Of a stretch of 64,000 nt of DNA, positions 35,169 to 43,958 are shown piece by piece. The notes under the pieces are model-generated. The model searched no databases, was not told where the DNA came from, and saw only the letters and a list, made by a program, of their open reading frames with translations. Origin of the DNA: Sphingorhabdus rigui (GTDB lineage: Bacteria > Pseudomonadota > Alphaproteobacteria > Sphingomonadales > Sphingomonadaceae); assembly GCF_014196595.1 (NCBI RefSeq), contig NZ_JACIEA010000002.1, positions 12,291-76,290 of the forward strand, given 5' to 3'. The translations under genes were made by a program, and so were the position numbers. Numbering within the stretch: the stretch's first letter is position 1; every line of letters begins with the position of its first letter.

Positions 35169-35196
35169 ATATAGAAACCAATTCGGTTTCATCAAG
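35169..35196 (-). promoter_or_regulatory. RpoH (sigma-32) type promoter of grpE
   Basis: On the minus strand CTTG (35196-35193), 17 bases, TCTATAT (35175-35169), followed by GCG. It differs from CTTG-N17-CYTATNTNNG only at the first C. Transcription would start about 50 bases before the grpE ATG. Confidence 0.75.
35174..35190. promoter_or_regulatory. Inverted repeat inside the grpE promoter spacer
   Basis: GAAACC (35174-35179) and GGTTTC (35185-35190) form perfect 6-bp arms around AATTC. Spacing and placement between -35 and -10 are the same as in the dnaK promoter, although the arm sequences differ. Confidence 0.5.
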
Positions 35197-35203
35197 CCGT
35201 GCG

Positions 35204-36247
35204 TCACTTTATTAGGCGGCTGAGCGCCTGTGCCGTGAAATCGACCATCGGCACAATGCGGGCGTAATTGAGCCGTGTCGGACCAATGACGCCCACAACA
35301 CCAACCACCTTGCCACCGGCTTCGCGATAAGGCGCAGCGATGACTGAAGAGCCGGACAGCGAGAACAGATTATTCTCTGAACCAATGAAGATCCGCGTCG
35401 ATTGCGCATCGCGTGCACTGTCGACCAACCGCGCGATTTCTTCCTTGCTTTCCAATTCGTCCAGCAACTGGCGCACCCGGTCAAGGTCCGCCGCTGCGGC
35501 GTCGTCAATCAGGTTTGATTGACCGCGCACAATCAGCACCGGCCGGTCATTGGCATCGAGCGACCATATCGCCAGACCATCGCGCACGAGCTTCTGGCTT
35601 GCCGCATCAAGCTCCGCCTGCTCCGCACGAATTTCGCGATCAAGATGCTCCAGCGCCTCTGACAAGGTCAAACCCGACAAACGGGCCGAGATATAATTGG
35701 ACGCTTCAACCAACGCAGAATCGGAAACAGTGGGGTCAATCGCAACTAGACGATTTTCGACGCTGTTATCCGACCCGACCATGATGGCCAAAACTTGGGT
35801 CGGCGACAGGCGCGCAAAGTTGAATGCCTTCAACACTGCATCGCGTTTGGGGACAAGCACGATTCCGGCACAGGCCGATAGCCCCGACAACACCGACGTT
35901 GCCGCCGCCAACGCTTCCTCAATTGGCCCCTCGCTTATGATTTGCGATTCAATCGCACGGCGTTCTTCCATGGACGGTTCAGCCGACTGCATCATGCCGT
36001 CGACAAAAAGACGAAGACCGCTTTCGGTGGGCACACGGCCAGCGCTGGTGTGCGGCGAGGCAAGCAATCCTGCCTCCTCCAAATCTTGCATCACATTACG
36101 AATGGAGGCCGGCGACAAATTCAGGCCCGCAAATTTGGAAAGCGTTCGCGACCCCACGGGCGCGCCATTGTCCAAATAGCTTTCGACCACCATCCGGAAG
36201 ATGACGCGCGTGCGATCGTTCAGTTCATTGATTGGAATCTGGCTCAC
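35204..36247 (-). CDS. hrcA: Heat-inducible transcription repressor HrcA
   Basis: About 347 residues. The N-terminal winged helix (ELNDRTRVIFRMVVESYLDNGAPVGSRTLSKF, IRNVMQDLEEAGLL) is followed by HTSAGRVPTESGLRLFVDGMM, a signature of HrcA. The C-terminal GAF-like domain ends VIGPTRLNYARIVPMVDFTAQALSRL. HrcA represses heat-shock genes through CIRCE operators. No CIRCE is visible in this window, so its targets (such as groESL) are probably elsewhere. Start chosen at GTG 36247; a TTG 30 bases upstream is possible. Confidence 0.93.
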   Translation of the reverse strand: MSQIPINELNDRTRVIFRMVVESYLDNGAPVGSRTLSKFAGLNLSPASIRNVMQDLEEAGLLASPHTSAGRVPTESGLRLFVDGMMQSAEPSMEERRAIESQIISEGPIEEALAAATSVLSGLSACAGIVLVPKRDAVLKAFNFARLSPTQVLAIMVGSDNSVENRLVAIDPTVSDSALVEASNYISARLSGLTLSEALEHLDREIRAEQAELDAASQKLVRDGLAIWSLDANDRPVLIVRGQSNLIDDAAAADLDRVRQLLDELESKEEIARLVDSARDAQSTRIFIGSENNLFSLSGSSVIAAPYREAGGKVVGVVGVIGPTRLNYARIVPMVDFTAQALSRLIK

Positions 36248-36268
36248 GCTTACTGATGTAGCGCAGCG

Positions 36269-36285
36269 CGCTTGCAAAGCAAGCG
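36269..36285. promoter_or_regulatory. Inverted repeat between divergent hrcA and rph
   Basis: CGCTTGC (36269-36275) and GCAAGCG (36279-36285) are perfect arms around AAA, overlapping the proposed rph -35 and lying just upstream of hrcA. It could be an operator for either gene. It does not resemble CIRCE. Confidence 0.4.
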
Positions 36286-36299
36286 GGGCAAGCTATTGC
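36272..36299 (+). promoter_or_regulatory. Candidate housekeeping promoter of rph
   Basis: TTGCAA (36272-36277), a 16-base spacer, then TATTGC (36294-36299), 30 bases before the rph ATG. Each hexamer matches the housekeeping consensus only partly. Confidence 0.35.
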
Positions 36300-36328
36300 G
36301 GCCTTCAACCCATTATCAGGAGACTATC

Positions 36329-37042
36329 ATGCGTCCATCAGGCCGAGCGCCCGACGAAATGCGCGCCATTTCGATTGAAACCCATTTCACCAAGCATGCA
36401 GAGGGCAGCTGCCTCATCTGCTTTGGCGACACCCGCGTGCTTGTTACCGCAAGCGTTGAAGATCGCCTTCCACCATGGTTGCGCGGCAAGGGTGAAGGTT
36501 GGGTCACGGCGGAATATTCGATGCTTCCGCGCGCCACGCATACCCGCAGCCAGCGCGAAGCGGCGAAGGGCAAGCAGTCCGGTAGAACTCAAGAAATTCA
36601 ACGTCTTATTGGCCGTTCTTTACGCGCTGTCGTAGATATGAAGAAGCTTGGCGAGCATCAGATCACGATCGATTGTGACGTGTTGCAAGCCGACGGCGGA
36701 ACGCGCACTGCGGCTATTTCCGGCGCGTGGGTGGCCTTGCGGCTTGCGGTCGATGGCCTGCTTGCTTCGGGTGCGATTAAGGAAGACCCGATCAGCGGCC
36801 GCGTCGCCGCCATCAGCTGCGGCATCGTCAACGGAACGCCCGTGCTTGACCTCGACTATATCGAAGATTCGAGCGCTGACGCTGATGCGAACTTTGTCCT
36901 CATTGAAGGCGGACAAATCGCCGAAGTACAAGCGACCGCCGAAGGGGCGACCTATGATGAGGAAAGCCTGCTGCGCTTGCTCCGTCTCGCACGCATGGGC
37001 ACCGACCGGATATTCGCGGTACAAGATGAAGCGGTCAAGTAA
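36329..37042 (+). CDS. rph: Ribonuclease PH
   Basis: A 237-residue phosphate-dependent 3' exonuclease that trims tRNA precursors. Key blocks: [50 protein letters not shown] (phosphate and substrate site), [12 protein letters not shown] and [20 protein letters not shown] 36329 is preceded by AGGAG at ideal distance. It is followed by rdgB, an arrangement common in bacteria. Confidence 0.98.
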   Translation: MRPSGRAPDEMRAISIETHFTKHAEGSCLICFGDTRVLVTASVEDRLPPWLRGKGEGWVTAEYSMLPRATHTRSQREAAKGKQSGRTQEIQRLIGRSLRAVVDMKKLGEHQITIDCDVLQADGGTRTAAISGAWVALRLAVDGLLASGAIKEDPISGRVAAISCGIVNGTPVLDLDYIEDSSADADANFVLIEGGQIAEVQATAEGATYDEESLLRLLRLARMGTDRIFAVQDEAVK

Positions 37043-37069
37043 CCGCTTATTGGCACTTTAAACGTCAAT

Positions 37070-37095
37070 GTCATTCCCGCGAAAGCGGGGATGAC
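37070..37095. repeat. REP-like palindrome between rph and rdgB
   Basis: Arms GTCATTCCCGC (37070-37080) and GCGGGGATGAC (37085-37095), one mismatch, GAAA loop. Elements of this shape are dispersed in many proteobacterial genomes. It may act as a transcript-stabilising hairpin between rph and rdgB. Confidence 0.75.
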
Positions 37096-37118
37096 AATAT
37101 GGTTCAAGGCAAGAATAT

Positions 37119-37745
37119 ATGACCCATCGCAAATTGCAGCCCGGCAAGCTTGTCATCGCCAGCCACAATGCGGGCAAGGTGCGTGAAATCCGCGCCTTGC
37201 TTGCGCCGTTCGGGATCGAACCGGTTTCGGCGGGTGAACTTGGCTTGCCTGAGCCCGAAGAGACCGGGACGACCTTTGCCGAAAATGCACTACTGAAAGC
37301 ACATGCCTCTGCCCAAGGGTCAGGCCTGCCTGCCTTGGCAGATGACAGCGGCCTTTGCGTGGCGGTGCTTGGCGGCGCACCTGGTGTGTACACGGCAGAC
37401 TGGGCGGAAAAACAACGGTTCGAAGGGGGCCCAGGACGCGACTGGTACATGGCAATGGGTAAAGTCGAAGGCAAATTGGCCGAGCTTGGCCCAGATACCG
37501 ACCGAAGCGCATATTTTATCTGCACCCTCGCGCTTGCATGGCCCGATGGTCATGAAGAAGTGTTCGAAGGCCGCGTGCAAGGTAGCCTGACATGGCCACC
37601 ACGTGGTACGTTGGGCTTTGGTTACGATCCGGTGTTCGTGCCAACCGACCGCACGCAAACTTTTGCGGAACTGGACCCGGCGGAGAAACATGCCATGAGC
37701 CATCGGGCAGATGCGTTCCGCAAATTGGTTGAGGCCGTTTTTTGA
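37119..37745 (+). CDS. rdgB: Non-canonical purine NTP pyrophosphatase (dITP/XTP)
   Basis: A 208-residue Ham1-family enzyme removing ITP, dITP and XTP. Conserved blocks: [15 protein letters not shown] (substrate loop), [25 protein letters not shown] with the metal-binding Asp, GVYTADWA, and [12 protein letters not shown]. Length and context after rph are typical. Confidence 0.96.
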   Translation: MTHRKLQPGKLVIASHNAGKVREIRALLAPFGIEPVSAGELGLPEPEETGTTFAENALLKAHASAQGSGLPALADDSGLCVAVLGGAPGVYTADWAEKQRFEGGPGRDWYMAMGKVEGKLAELGPDTDRSAYFICTLALAWPDGHEEVFEGRVQGSLTWPPRGTLGFGYDPVFVPTDRTQTFAELDPAEKHAMSHRADAFRKLVEAVF

Positions 37746-37804
37746 CAAGCGCCACATCTGACCAGACCGAAGCCCAGAGCAGCAGTCACGCAGTGGCTGC
37801 GACC

Positions 37805-37884
37805 GTCGAAGGGCGGCTATCAGTCAAGCACGGTGGTTGAACGAGACACACCCTTCGACTTTTCGGCAGTGCTCCGCACTGCCG
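37805..37884. repeat. Inverted-repeat cluster in the rdgB-hemW gap
   Basis: GTCGAAGGG (37805-37813) and CCCTTCGAC (37851-37859) face each other, followed by a hairpin CGGCAGTGC-TCC-GCACTGCCG (37864-37884) and GGCTCAGGGC. The CCCTTCGAC and CTCAGGGC words are those of dispersed intergenic repeats common in sphingomonads and relatives. No gene is supported in this 163-bp gap. Confidence 0.6.
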
Positions 37885-37908
37885 GCTCAGGGCTACGGTA
37901 AGCCTCGA

Positions 37909-39069
37909 ATGTCAAATCCGCTTGCCCTCTATATCCACTGGCCCTTTTGCGTTTCCAAATGCCCTTATTGTGATTTCAACAGCCATGTGCGGGAAAGCGT
38001 CGACCAAGACGCTTGGTGCGCGGCATTGTTGGCGGATATGGCCCACGAAGCGGCGTTGACACCCGGCCGCAAGCTGAGTTCCATTTTCTTCGGCGGTGGC
38101 ACGCCATCGCTGATGCCGCCGTCAACGGTCGCCGCGTTGATTGATGCCGCTGCGCAACATTGGGGCTTTGCCGACAATATCGAAATTACACTTGAGGCGA
38201 ACCCCTCCTCGGTTGAGGCATCCCGCTTCGCCGATTTGGCCAAGGCTGGTGTCAACCGCGTGTCGCTTGGCCTTCAGGCTCTCGATGACGCCGCCTTGGC
38301 CTTTTTGGGGCGTGCGCATTCCGTTGGCGAAAGCCTTGCTGCGCTCGCAGTCGCGCAGCAACATTTCGGCCGCGTCAATATCGACCTGATTTATGCGCGG
38401 CCCGAACAAACGGCCACACAATGGGAGGCGGAACTTCGGCGCGCATTGTCCTTCGGCACCGATCATATGTCGCTATATCAGTTGACGATTGAGGCGGGCA
38501 CACGGTTCGAAACGCTCGTGCGCACGGGGCACTTCACCCCCGCCGACGATGACGATGCGGCGACCCTTTATGACATGACGCAGGACATGACGCGCGCGGC
38601 GGGCATGGCAGCTTATGAGATTAGCAACCACGCGCGGGCGGGTCATGAAAGCCGGCATAATTTGAGTTACTGGCGCTATGATGATTATATCGGCATTGGC
38701 CCCGGCGCACATGGACGACGTCTGAAGTGTGCGACGCAACGTCATAAAAAACCAGAAAATTTTCTGTCTGCAGTGGACCGCAACGCGCATGGCATCAGCG
38801 CCGAAGATCATCTCGACCCCGCAAGCCGTGCAACCGAAAGTTTGCTCATGGGACTGCGGTTGAGCGAAGGTATCAGCCTTGACCGCCTGTCATCGCGCAC
38901 GGGTATTGCGCCAGACAAGATGCTGGATTTCACGGCTGTCGACAAAATCGCGCGCCTTGGCCTCATTACCCGCACCGGCGACCGCATCACGGTTACGCCG
39001 CAAGGCATGCCGTTGCTGGATGCGATCCTGCCGCAAATAGTAGCGGTTGAGGCGGATGCTGCCGCCTGA
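37909..39069 (+). CDS. hemW: Radical SAM heme chaperone HemW (coproporphyrinogen oxidase-like)
   Basis: 386 residues from ATG 37909 (MSNPLALYIHWPFC). The radical-SAM cluster motif CVSKCPYC is near residue 15, followed by FFGGGTPSLM, NRVSLGLQALDD, and NIDLIYARPEQT, all typical of HemW, a heme-binding relative of HemN. It lies after rph-rdgB in the same orientation. In-frame sequence upstream of the chosen start lies within repeat sequence. Confidence 0.93.
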   Translation: MSNPLALYIHWPFCVSKCPYCDFNSHVRESVDQDAWCAALLADMAHEAALTPGRKLSSIFFGGGTPSLMPPSTVAALIDAAAQHWGFADNIEITLEANPSSVEASRFADLAKAGVNRVSLGLQALDDAALAFLGRAHSVGESLAALAVAQQHFGRVNIDLIYARPEQTATQWEAELRRALSFGTDHMSLYQLTIEAGTRFETLVRTGHFTPADDDDAATLYDMTQDMTRAAGMAAYEISNHARAGHESRHNLSYWRYDDYIGIGPGAHGRRLKCATQRHKKPENFLSAVDRNAHGISAEDHLDPASRATESLLMGLRLSEGISLDRLSSRTGIAPDKMLDFTAVDKIARLGLITRTGDRITVTPQGMPLLDAILPQIVAVEADAAA

Positions 39070-39084
39070 TAGCATGACGGCATA

Positions 39085-39969
39085 ATGTCACTGCTTTCCG
39101 AATATCTGACGTTCCTGACCGACAATCGCCGGATGTCGCCGCATAGTGTCCGCGCTTATCATGCCACGGCAGATCGGCTTACCGCTTTTCTGCAGTTGCA
39201 CTGGGGGGCGACAGTCGACCGCACAACGCTGATGAAAATTTCTGCCGCTGATATGCGCGCCTTCTTGGCGGACCGGCGTGGCGATGGACTTACCAACCGG
39301 TCCACCGCGCGTGAATTGTCCGCCGCCCGTCATTTTTTGCGCTTTGCACTGGGCGAAAACGCAACCCTGCCCCCAATGAAGGGGCCGCGCGTGCAACGCA
39401 GCCTGCCGCGCCCCGTGAACCCCGACGATGTTCTGGCACTCGCGGATGACGTCGCAGAAAGCGCAAACGATGGCTGGGTCGGCGCGCGTGACTGGGCCTT
39501 GCTTCTGCTGCTCTACGGCAGCGGCCTGCGCGTGAGCGAAGCGACGGGGCTGCTCGGCGATATCTTGCCGCTTGGCACGACACTGCGCGTCACCGGCAAG
39601 CGTAATAAGACGCGCATTGTGCCGCTGCTCGATCAAGTCCGCACCGCTATTCAGGAATATATTGCTTTGTGTCCCTATCCGATGGCCGCAGACGAGCCAT
39701 TGTTTCGCGGCGCGCGCGGCGGGCCATTGGCGCCAGCACTTGTGCGCCGCGCGGTGCAAGGTGCGCGCATGCGGCTTGGCCTATCGGAACGCACCACGCC
39801 GCATGCCTTGCGCCACAGCTTTGCAACGCATTTGCTCGCGGGGGGTGCAGATCTGCGCAGTCTTCAGGAACTACTGGGCCACAGCAGCCTATCATCAACG
39901 CAAATCTATACCGCTGTCGATACGGCTATGCTTCTGGATGAATATCAGAACGCGCATCCGCGGGCGTAG
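39085..39969 (+). CDS. xerC: Chromosome dimer resolution tyrosine recombinase XerC
   Basis: A 294-residue Xer protein with YLTFLTDNRRMSPHSVRAY at the start and the catalytic set [49 protein letters not shown] and LGHSSLSSTQIYTAV. The SSLSSTQIYT sequence is the XerC form. It acts with XerD at dif. The final 44 bp overlap the end of the convergent dedA gene. Confidence 0.93.
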   Translation: MSLLSEYLTFLTDNRRMSPHSVRAYHATADRLTAFLQLHWGATVDRTTLMKISAADMRAFLADRRGDGLTNRSTARELSAARHFLRFALGENATLPPMKGPRVQRSLPRPVNPDDVLALADDVAESANDGWVGARDWALLLLLYGSGLRVSEATGLLGDILPLGTTLRVTGKRNKTRIVPLLDQVRTAIQEYIALCPYPMAADEPLFRGARGGPLAPALVRRAVQGARMRLGLSERTTPHALRHSFATHLLAGGADLRSLQELLGHSSLSSTQIYTAVDTAMLLDEYQNAHPRA

Positions 39970-40564
39970 GGCTGGGCTTCCAGCGCACCAGCCGCCACAC
40001 ATAGGTCCCCAAAATGCCGACCATGATGACGGTCGACAAAGGCCCAAGCCATTTTTCGATATCGTCAAATTGTGAACCAAGAAAATAACCACCGGAGGCA
40101 AGCGCCGCGCTCCATCCCGCCGTTCCAATCGTGGAGAAAACCAGAAAACGGCGCAGTGACATACCGAACAAACCAGCGGGAATCGAAATCAAAGAACGCA
40201 GTGTCGGCAACATGCGCGCCACGAGCACGATGATTGGCCCATGTTTGCGAAACAGCCCATGCCCGCGTTCAATCTCCGCCCAGTCAAGCGTGAGCCAGCG
40301 GCTGTAGCGGTCGATAAACACATGCATCCGCGCTTCGCCAAACTTGATGGCCAACCAATACCACAGCCAGTTGCCAAGCATGGCGCCTGCGGTTCCGGCC
40401 GCGATCGTGCCCCAAAGGTTCATATTGCCGCGCGCCGCCGACACACCCGCCACGGTCATAATGACCTCTGACGGGACGGGCGGAAAAACCGTCTCCAGCA
40501 GCATCAGCAGGGCGACGCCCCAATAATGCCCCCATTCAACGAGCCTGATAATCCAGTCTTCCAT
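39926..40564 (-). CDS. DedA family membrane protein
   Basis: A 212-residue inner-membrane protein of the DedA/VTT family. Blocks: ETVFPPVPSEVIMTVAGVSAARG near the start, the GNWLWYWLAIKFGEAR region and VARMLPTLRSLISIPAGLFGM, a VTT signature with key Arg residues. DedA proteins act as lipid-carrier flippases or support proton-motive-force homeostasis. The ATG overlaps the gshB stop by one base. Confidence 0.93.
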   Translation of the reverse strand: MEDWIIRLVEWGHYWGVALLMLLETVFPPVPSEVIMTVAGVSAARGNMNLWGTIAAGTAGAMLGNWLWYWLAIKFGEARMHVFIDRYSRWLTLDWAEIERGHGLFRKHGPIIVLVARMLPTLRSLISIPAGLFGMSLRRFLVFSTIGTAGWSAALASGGYFLGSQFDDIEKWLGPLSTVIMVGILGTYVWRLVRWKPSPTPADARSDIHPEA

Positions 40565-41526
40565 TAACTCCGTCCGGCAAGCCTGCGTTCAATGGCATCG
40601 AGTATTTTCGCGGCGGTATCGGTGCCATTGAACCGGTCAATCGCGACGATACCGGTTGGCGAGGTCACATTGATTTCCGTCAGCCATTTTCCGCCAATGA
40701 CATCAATGCCGACGAATATCAGACCAAGTTCCTTCAAACGCGGCCCCATCGCAGCGCAAATTTCCTGCTCCTCCGGGGTCAACAACGTCGCTTCGGCACT
40801 GCCGCCTACCGCAAGGTTCGACCGGAATTCGCCTTCACCCGGCCGGCGGTTGATGGCCCCTGTGACTTCGCCGTCGATCAGAACGATCCGCTTGTCGCCC
40901 TTCGCAACGTCGGGCAGGAATGGCTGCACCATATGCGGTTCGGGCCATGTCGAATTGAACACCTCAAACAGCGCGCCGACATTGCTGCCATCGGCTTCAA
41001 TCCGGAAAATGGCCTTGCCGCCATTGCCATGGAGCGGCTTTACGACAATCGCGCCATGTTCCTTTTGAAATGCGCGGACCTCATCAAGTGAACGCGTAAT
41101 CAGCGTGGGTGGCATGAACTTGCGATAGTCGAGCACCATGACTTTTTCCGGCGCGTTGCGCACGCTGGCAGGGTTGTTGACCACCAACGTCTCATGCTCG
41201 ATGCGTTCGAGCAAATGGGTCGCGGTGATATAGCCTACGTGAAATGGCGGATCCTGCCGCATCAGCACAACGTCAATGTCGGAGCCCAGATCAATACGCT
41301 GTGGCGCGCCAAACCGATAATGTGCGCCCTCCACGCGTTGGATGTCATGCACGGGATGCGCGAGCGCGGTGAGCCGGTCATTGGCGTCGAGCGTCAATGA
41401 CATCACATCATAATGCCAAATGTCATAGCCGCGCGATTGGCCAGCAAGCATCAGCGCAAAGCTGGAGTCGCCATGAATGTTGATGCCGTCCATCGGGTCC
41501 ATCTGGACCGCCATTTGTATTGCCAT
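40564..41526 (-). CDS. gshB: Glutathione synthase
   Basis: 320 residues from ATG 41526, with the ATP-grasp fold. MDPMDGINIHGDSSFALMLAGQSRGY is the typical start. VVKPLHGNGGKAIF is the ATP-binding loop, and LIFVGIDVIGGKWLTEINVTSPTG carries the metal ligands. Joins glycine to gamma-glutamylcysteine. It follows yraN by 10 bp in the run rsmI-yraN-gshB-dedA, an order found in other alphaproteobacteria. Confidence 0.96.
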   Translation of the reverse strand: MAIQMAVQMDPMDGINIHGDSSFALMLAGQSRGYDIWHYDVMSLTLDANDRLTALAHPVHDIQRVEGAHYRFGAPQRIDLGSDIDVVLMRQDPPFHVGYITATHLLERIEHETLVVNNPASVRNAPEKVMVLDYRKFMPPTLITRSLDEVRAFQKEHGAIVVKPLHGNGGKAIFRIEADGSNVGALFEVFNSTWPEPHMVQPFLPDVAKGDKRIVLIDGEVTGAINRRPGEGEFRSNLAVGGSAEATLLTPEEQEICAAMGPRLKELGLIFVGIDVIGGKWLTEINVTSPTGIVAIDRFNGTDTAAKILDAIERRLAGRS

Positions 41527-41536
41527 TTGCTTGTCC

Positions 41537-41887
41537 TTATCCGTGCCAGACGTTTGGCAGATGGTTCGGCCAACGCCATGGCGCAACCATAATCACGTCT
41601 ATCTGCATATTTTCGCATTCTTTTCCATATTTCGGCAGCAGAATTTCCGCCGCAGCGGCAACGCGGCGTAATCTGTACGCGTCAATCGCGGTGGCGAGAT
41701 CACGCACATTTGCGCGCGCTTTCACTTCGACGAACGCAATGGTTTTGCCGCGCCGCGCGATCAAGTCGACTTCGCCGCGCGGTGTTTTCACACGCATGGC
41801 AACGACCCGCCACCCCTTTAACCGCAAAAACCAGGCGGCAATATTTTCGCCACGCCGCCCCAATTTTTCTGCGGCCAACCGGTTCAC
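41537..41887 (-). CDS. UPF0102 family protein YraN (endonuclease-like)
   Basis: A 116-residue protein starting at GTG 41887, which overlaps the rsmI TGA (GTGA). GRRGENIAAWFLRLKGWRVVAMRVKTPRGEVDLIARRGKTIAFVEVKAR is the UPF0102 signature, with the Asp and Glu-x-Lys of a restriction-endonuclease-like fold. The cellular role is unknown; it is often found beside rsmI. Confidence 0.93.
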   Translation of the reverse strand: MNRLAAEKLGRRGENIAAWFLRLKGWRVVAMRVKTPRGEVDLIARRGKTIAFVEVKARANVRDLATAIDAYRLRRVAAAAEILLPKYGKECENMQIDVIMVAPWRWPNHLPNVWHG

Positions 41888-42714
41888 TGCGACTTCAGTT
41901 GCGTAGCGCGCGCATAAACGTCGCTGCGCTCCAGCCCGAAACGCTTGGCAATGACCCCAGCGGCCTTGGCGGCGGACATGGTATCCAATGCTTCGCGCAA
42001 GGCTGCGTCCACATCGCCTGTATCATAGGCAACGTCATCCGCCGGCGGACCGACGATGAGGACGATTTCACCCTTTGGCTCTTGCGCCGCATAACGCGCG
42101 GCAAGTTCGGATGCGGTGCCCGTTACCACCTCTTCAAATTTCTTGGTCAGTTCGCGCGCGACGGCGACTTCACGGTCGCCATAGGTCTCCGCAATCGCGG
42201 AAAGCGATGCTGCAAGACGCGGCCCTGCCTCGTAAAAAACCAACGTCGCCTTTACCTGCCCCAGCTCCGTCAACGTTTCGACACGTGCCTTTGCTTTATT
42301 GGGAAGAAAACCGGCAAACAGAAAGCGATCCGTGGGCAAACCGCAAATCGATAACGCCGCCGTTACCGCGCTTGCACCGGGGATCGTATATACCGGCACG
42401 CCTGCCGCGCGTGCGCTGCGTACCAGCTTGTAACCGGGGTCTGAAATCAGGGGCGTCCCCGCGTCCGACACCAACGCAACCACCGCGCCGCGCGCAGCGG
42501 CCACGAGAGACTCGCGCTCCGCCTCGCCACTATGGTCGTTGTAGCGCCGCATCTTTTTCTTCAGGCCAAGATGATGCAACAATTTACCGGTTACCCGGCT
42601 GTCTTCTACCGCCACAATTTCTGCGGCTTCCAGCAGATCAATCGCCCGTTGTGACATATCTGCAAGGTTGCCGATTGGTGTCGCAACGACATATAAGCCC
42701 GATTCGAACATCAT
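41884..42714 (-). CDS. rsmI: 16S rRNA (cytidine(1402)-2'-O)-methyltransferase
   Basis: A 276-residue tetrapyrrole-methylase-fold enzyme. LYVVATPIGNLADMSQRAIDLL is the family start, then DSRVTGKLL, LVSDAGTPLISDPGYKLV and IPGASAVTAALSICGLPTDRFLFAGFLP. It methylates C1402 in the decoding centre. Divergent from the LpoA-like lipoprotein gene, as often seen for rsmI and lpoA/yraM. Confidence 0.97.
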   Translation of the reverse strand: MMFESGLYVVATPIGNLADMSQRAIDLLEAAEIVAVEDSRVTGKLLHHLGLKKKMRRYNDHSGEAERESLVAAARGAVVALVSDAGTPLISDPGYKLVRSARAAGVPVYTIPGASAVTAALSICGLPTDRFLFAGFLPNKAKARVETLTELGQVKATLVFYEAGPRLAASLSAIAETYGDREVAVARELTKKFEEVVTGTASELAARYAAQEPKGEIVLIVGPPADDVAYDTGDVDAALREALDTMSAAKAAGVIAKRFGLERSDVYARATQLKSQ

Positions 42715-42747
42715 CTGATTTATATGCTTCTACCCAAGGGAACATTC

Positions 42748-43917
42748 ATGAGCGCAACCAATGCAGCAAGCGGCGCAACGCCGCAAGCTTTAGCAGGACA
42801 GATCAAAAAGCTGCTGGTTTTGGCTTCGGTCATTTTGCTCGCGGCCTGCGCCACCGCCCCGCGTGGGGGCAAAGGGCCAACCCCTGTGGTGTCCGAAGAC
42901 CCGCTGGACGGCATGCACCGCGTTGCCCTGCTGTTGCCGGTGACGGGTCCAGACGGCGACGTTGGCCAATCCATCGCCAACGCGACCGCGCTTGCACTGG
43001 CCGACACCAAAGCGACCAACATCCGCATGATCACCTATGACACCAGCACCGGCGTCGCAGCAGCTGCAAAGCGCGCGGTCGCCGATGGGAACAAGGTCAT
43101 ATTGGGTCCATTGCGTGGCGACGACGTTGTGGAGGCCGCCACAGTCGCGCGCACCGCAGCTGTGCCCATCATCAGCTTTTCCAATGATGTCGGCGTTGCC
43201 GGACAAAATGTATTCTTGCTCGGCCATTTGCCCAATCAATCCATCGACCGCGTTGTCCGCTACGCCCGTTCGCAAGGCTATAACCGCTTTGCAGGCGTTG
43301 TTTCGACCAATGTATACGGCCAGCGCGCGCAATCGAACCTGACCTCTGCAGTGCGCAGCGCTGGCGGTACGCTTGTTGCCATTGAAGAATCCGACGGAAC
43401 GACAGCGTCTGCGGATGCAGCGGCGCGCCGTTTGGCACAATTGGGTCAGATTGATGCTGTCCTAATTGCCGACAGCGGCCGTGCAGGCGTGACATTGGTG
43501 CCAGCACTTCGGCGCAACGGCATGCGGAATGCAAAAATTCTCGGCACCGATTTGTGGAATATCGATGGCTCATTGGCGGGTAACGCTGCCATGTATGGCG
43601 GTTGGTTTGCGAGCGTCTCCGACACGCTTTATACGCAATATGCCGCCAAATATCGGGCGCGCTTTGGCAAGGCGCCACTGCGGCTTTCCAGCCTTGGCTA
43701 TGATTCGGTGCTTTTGATCGCGCGGGTCGCACGTGACTGGCGTCCGGGGACTAAATTCCCCGTTGCGCAACTTACCGATCCGCAAGGCTTCATCGGCGTC
43801 GATGGCGCATTCCGCTTCATGCCCAATGGCCTCACCGAGCGCATGCTTGAGGTGCAGGAAATTCAGTCGGGCAAGTTCGTGACAATCAGCCCCGCACCGA
43901 CGCAATTTGTAAAGTAA
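42748..43917 (+). CDS. LpoA-like penicillin-binding protein activator lipoprotein
   Basis: 389 residues from ATG 42748, preceded by AAGGGA. A lipobox (LLAACAT) puts the mature protein in the outer membrane or periplasm. The body is a type I periplasmic-binding fold (HRVALLLPVTGPDGDVGQSIANATALAL, VILGPLRGDDV, NRFAGVVSTNVYGQR, DAVLIADSG) as in the LpoA C-terminal domain and branched-chain amino-acid receptors. Position next to rsmI supports the LpoA/YraM class. The helical N-terminal domain of E. coli LpoA is missing, so direct activation of PBP1A is an inference. Confidence 0.82.
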   Translation: MSATNAASGATPQALAGQIKKLLVLASVILLAACATAPRGGKGPTPVVSEDPLDGMHRVALLLPVTGPDGDVGQSIANATALALADTKATNIRMITYDTSTGVAAAAKRAVADGNKVILGPLRGDDVVEAATVARTAAVPIISFSNDVGVAGQNVFLLGHLPNQSIDRVVRYARSQGYNRFAGVVSTNVYGQRAQSNLTSAVRSAGGTLVAIEESDGTTASADAAARRLAQLGQIDAVLIADSGRAGVTLVPALRRNGMRNAKILGTDLWNIDGSLAGNAAMYGGWFASVSDTLYTQYAAKYRARFGKAPLRLSSLGYDSVLLIARVARDWRPGTKFPVAQLTDPQGFIGVDGAFRFMPNGLTERMLEVQEIQSGKFVTISPAPTQFVK

Positions 43918-43958
43918 TTAGCTGGATCAAGCGCGGCGGCTTGTCCGGCTAAAGCAAG

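Noticed and set aside
37070-37884. CRISPR array suggested by clustered palindromes
   Set aside because: The palindromes differ in sequence and are not regularly spaced direct repeats with unique spacers.
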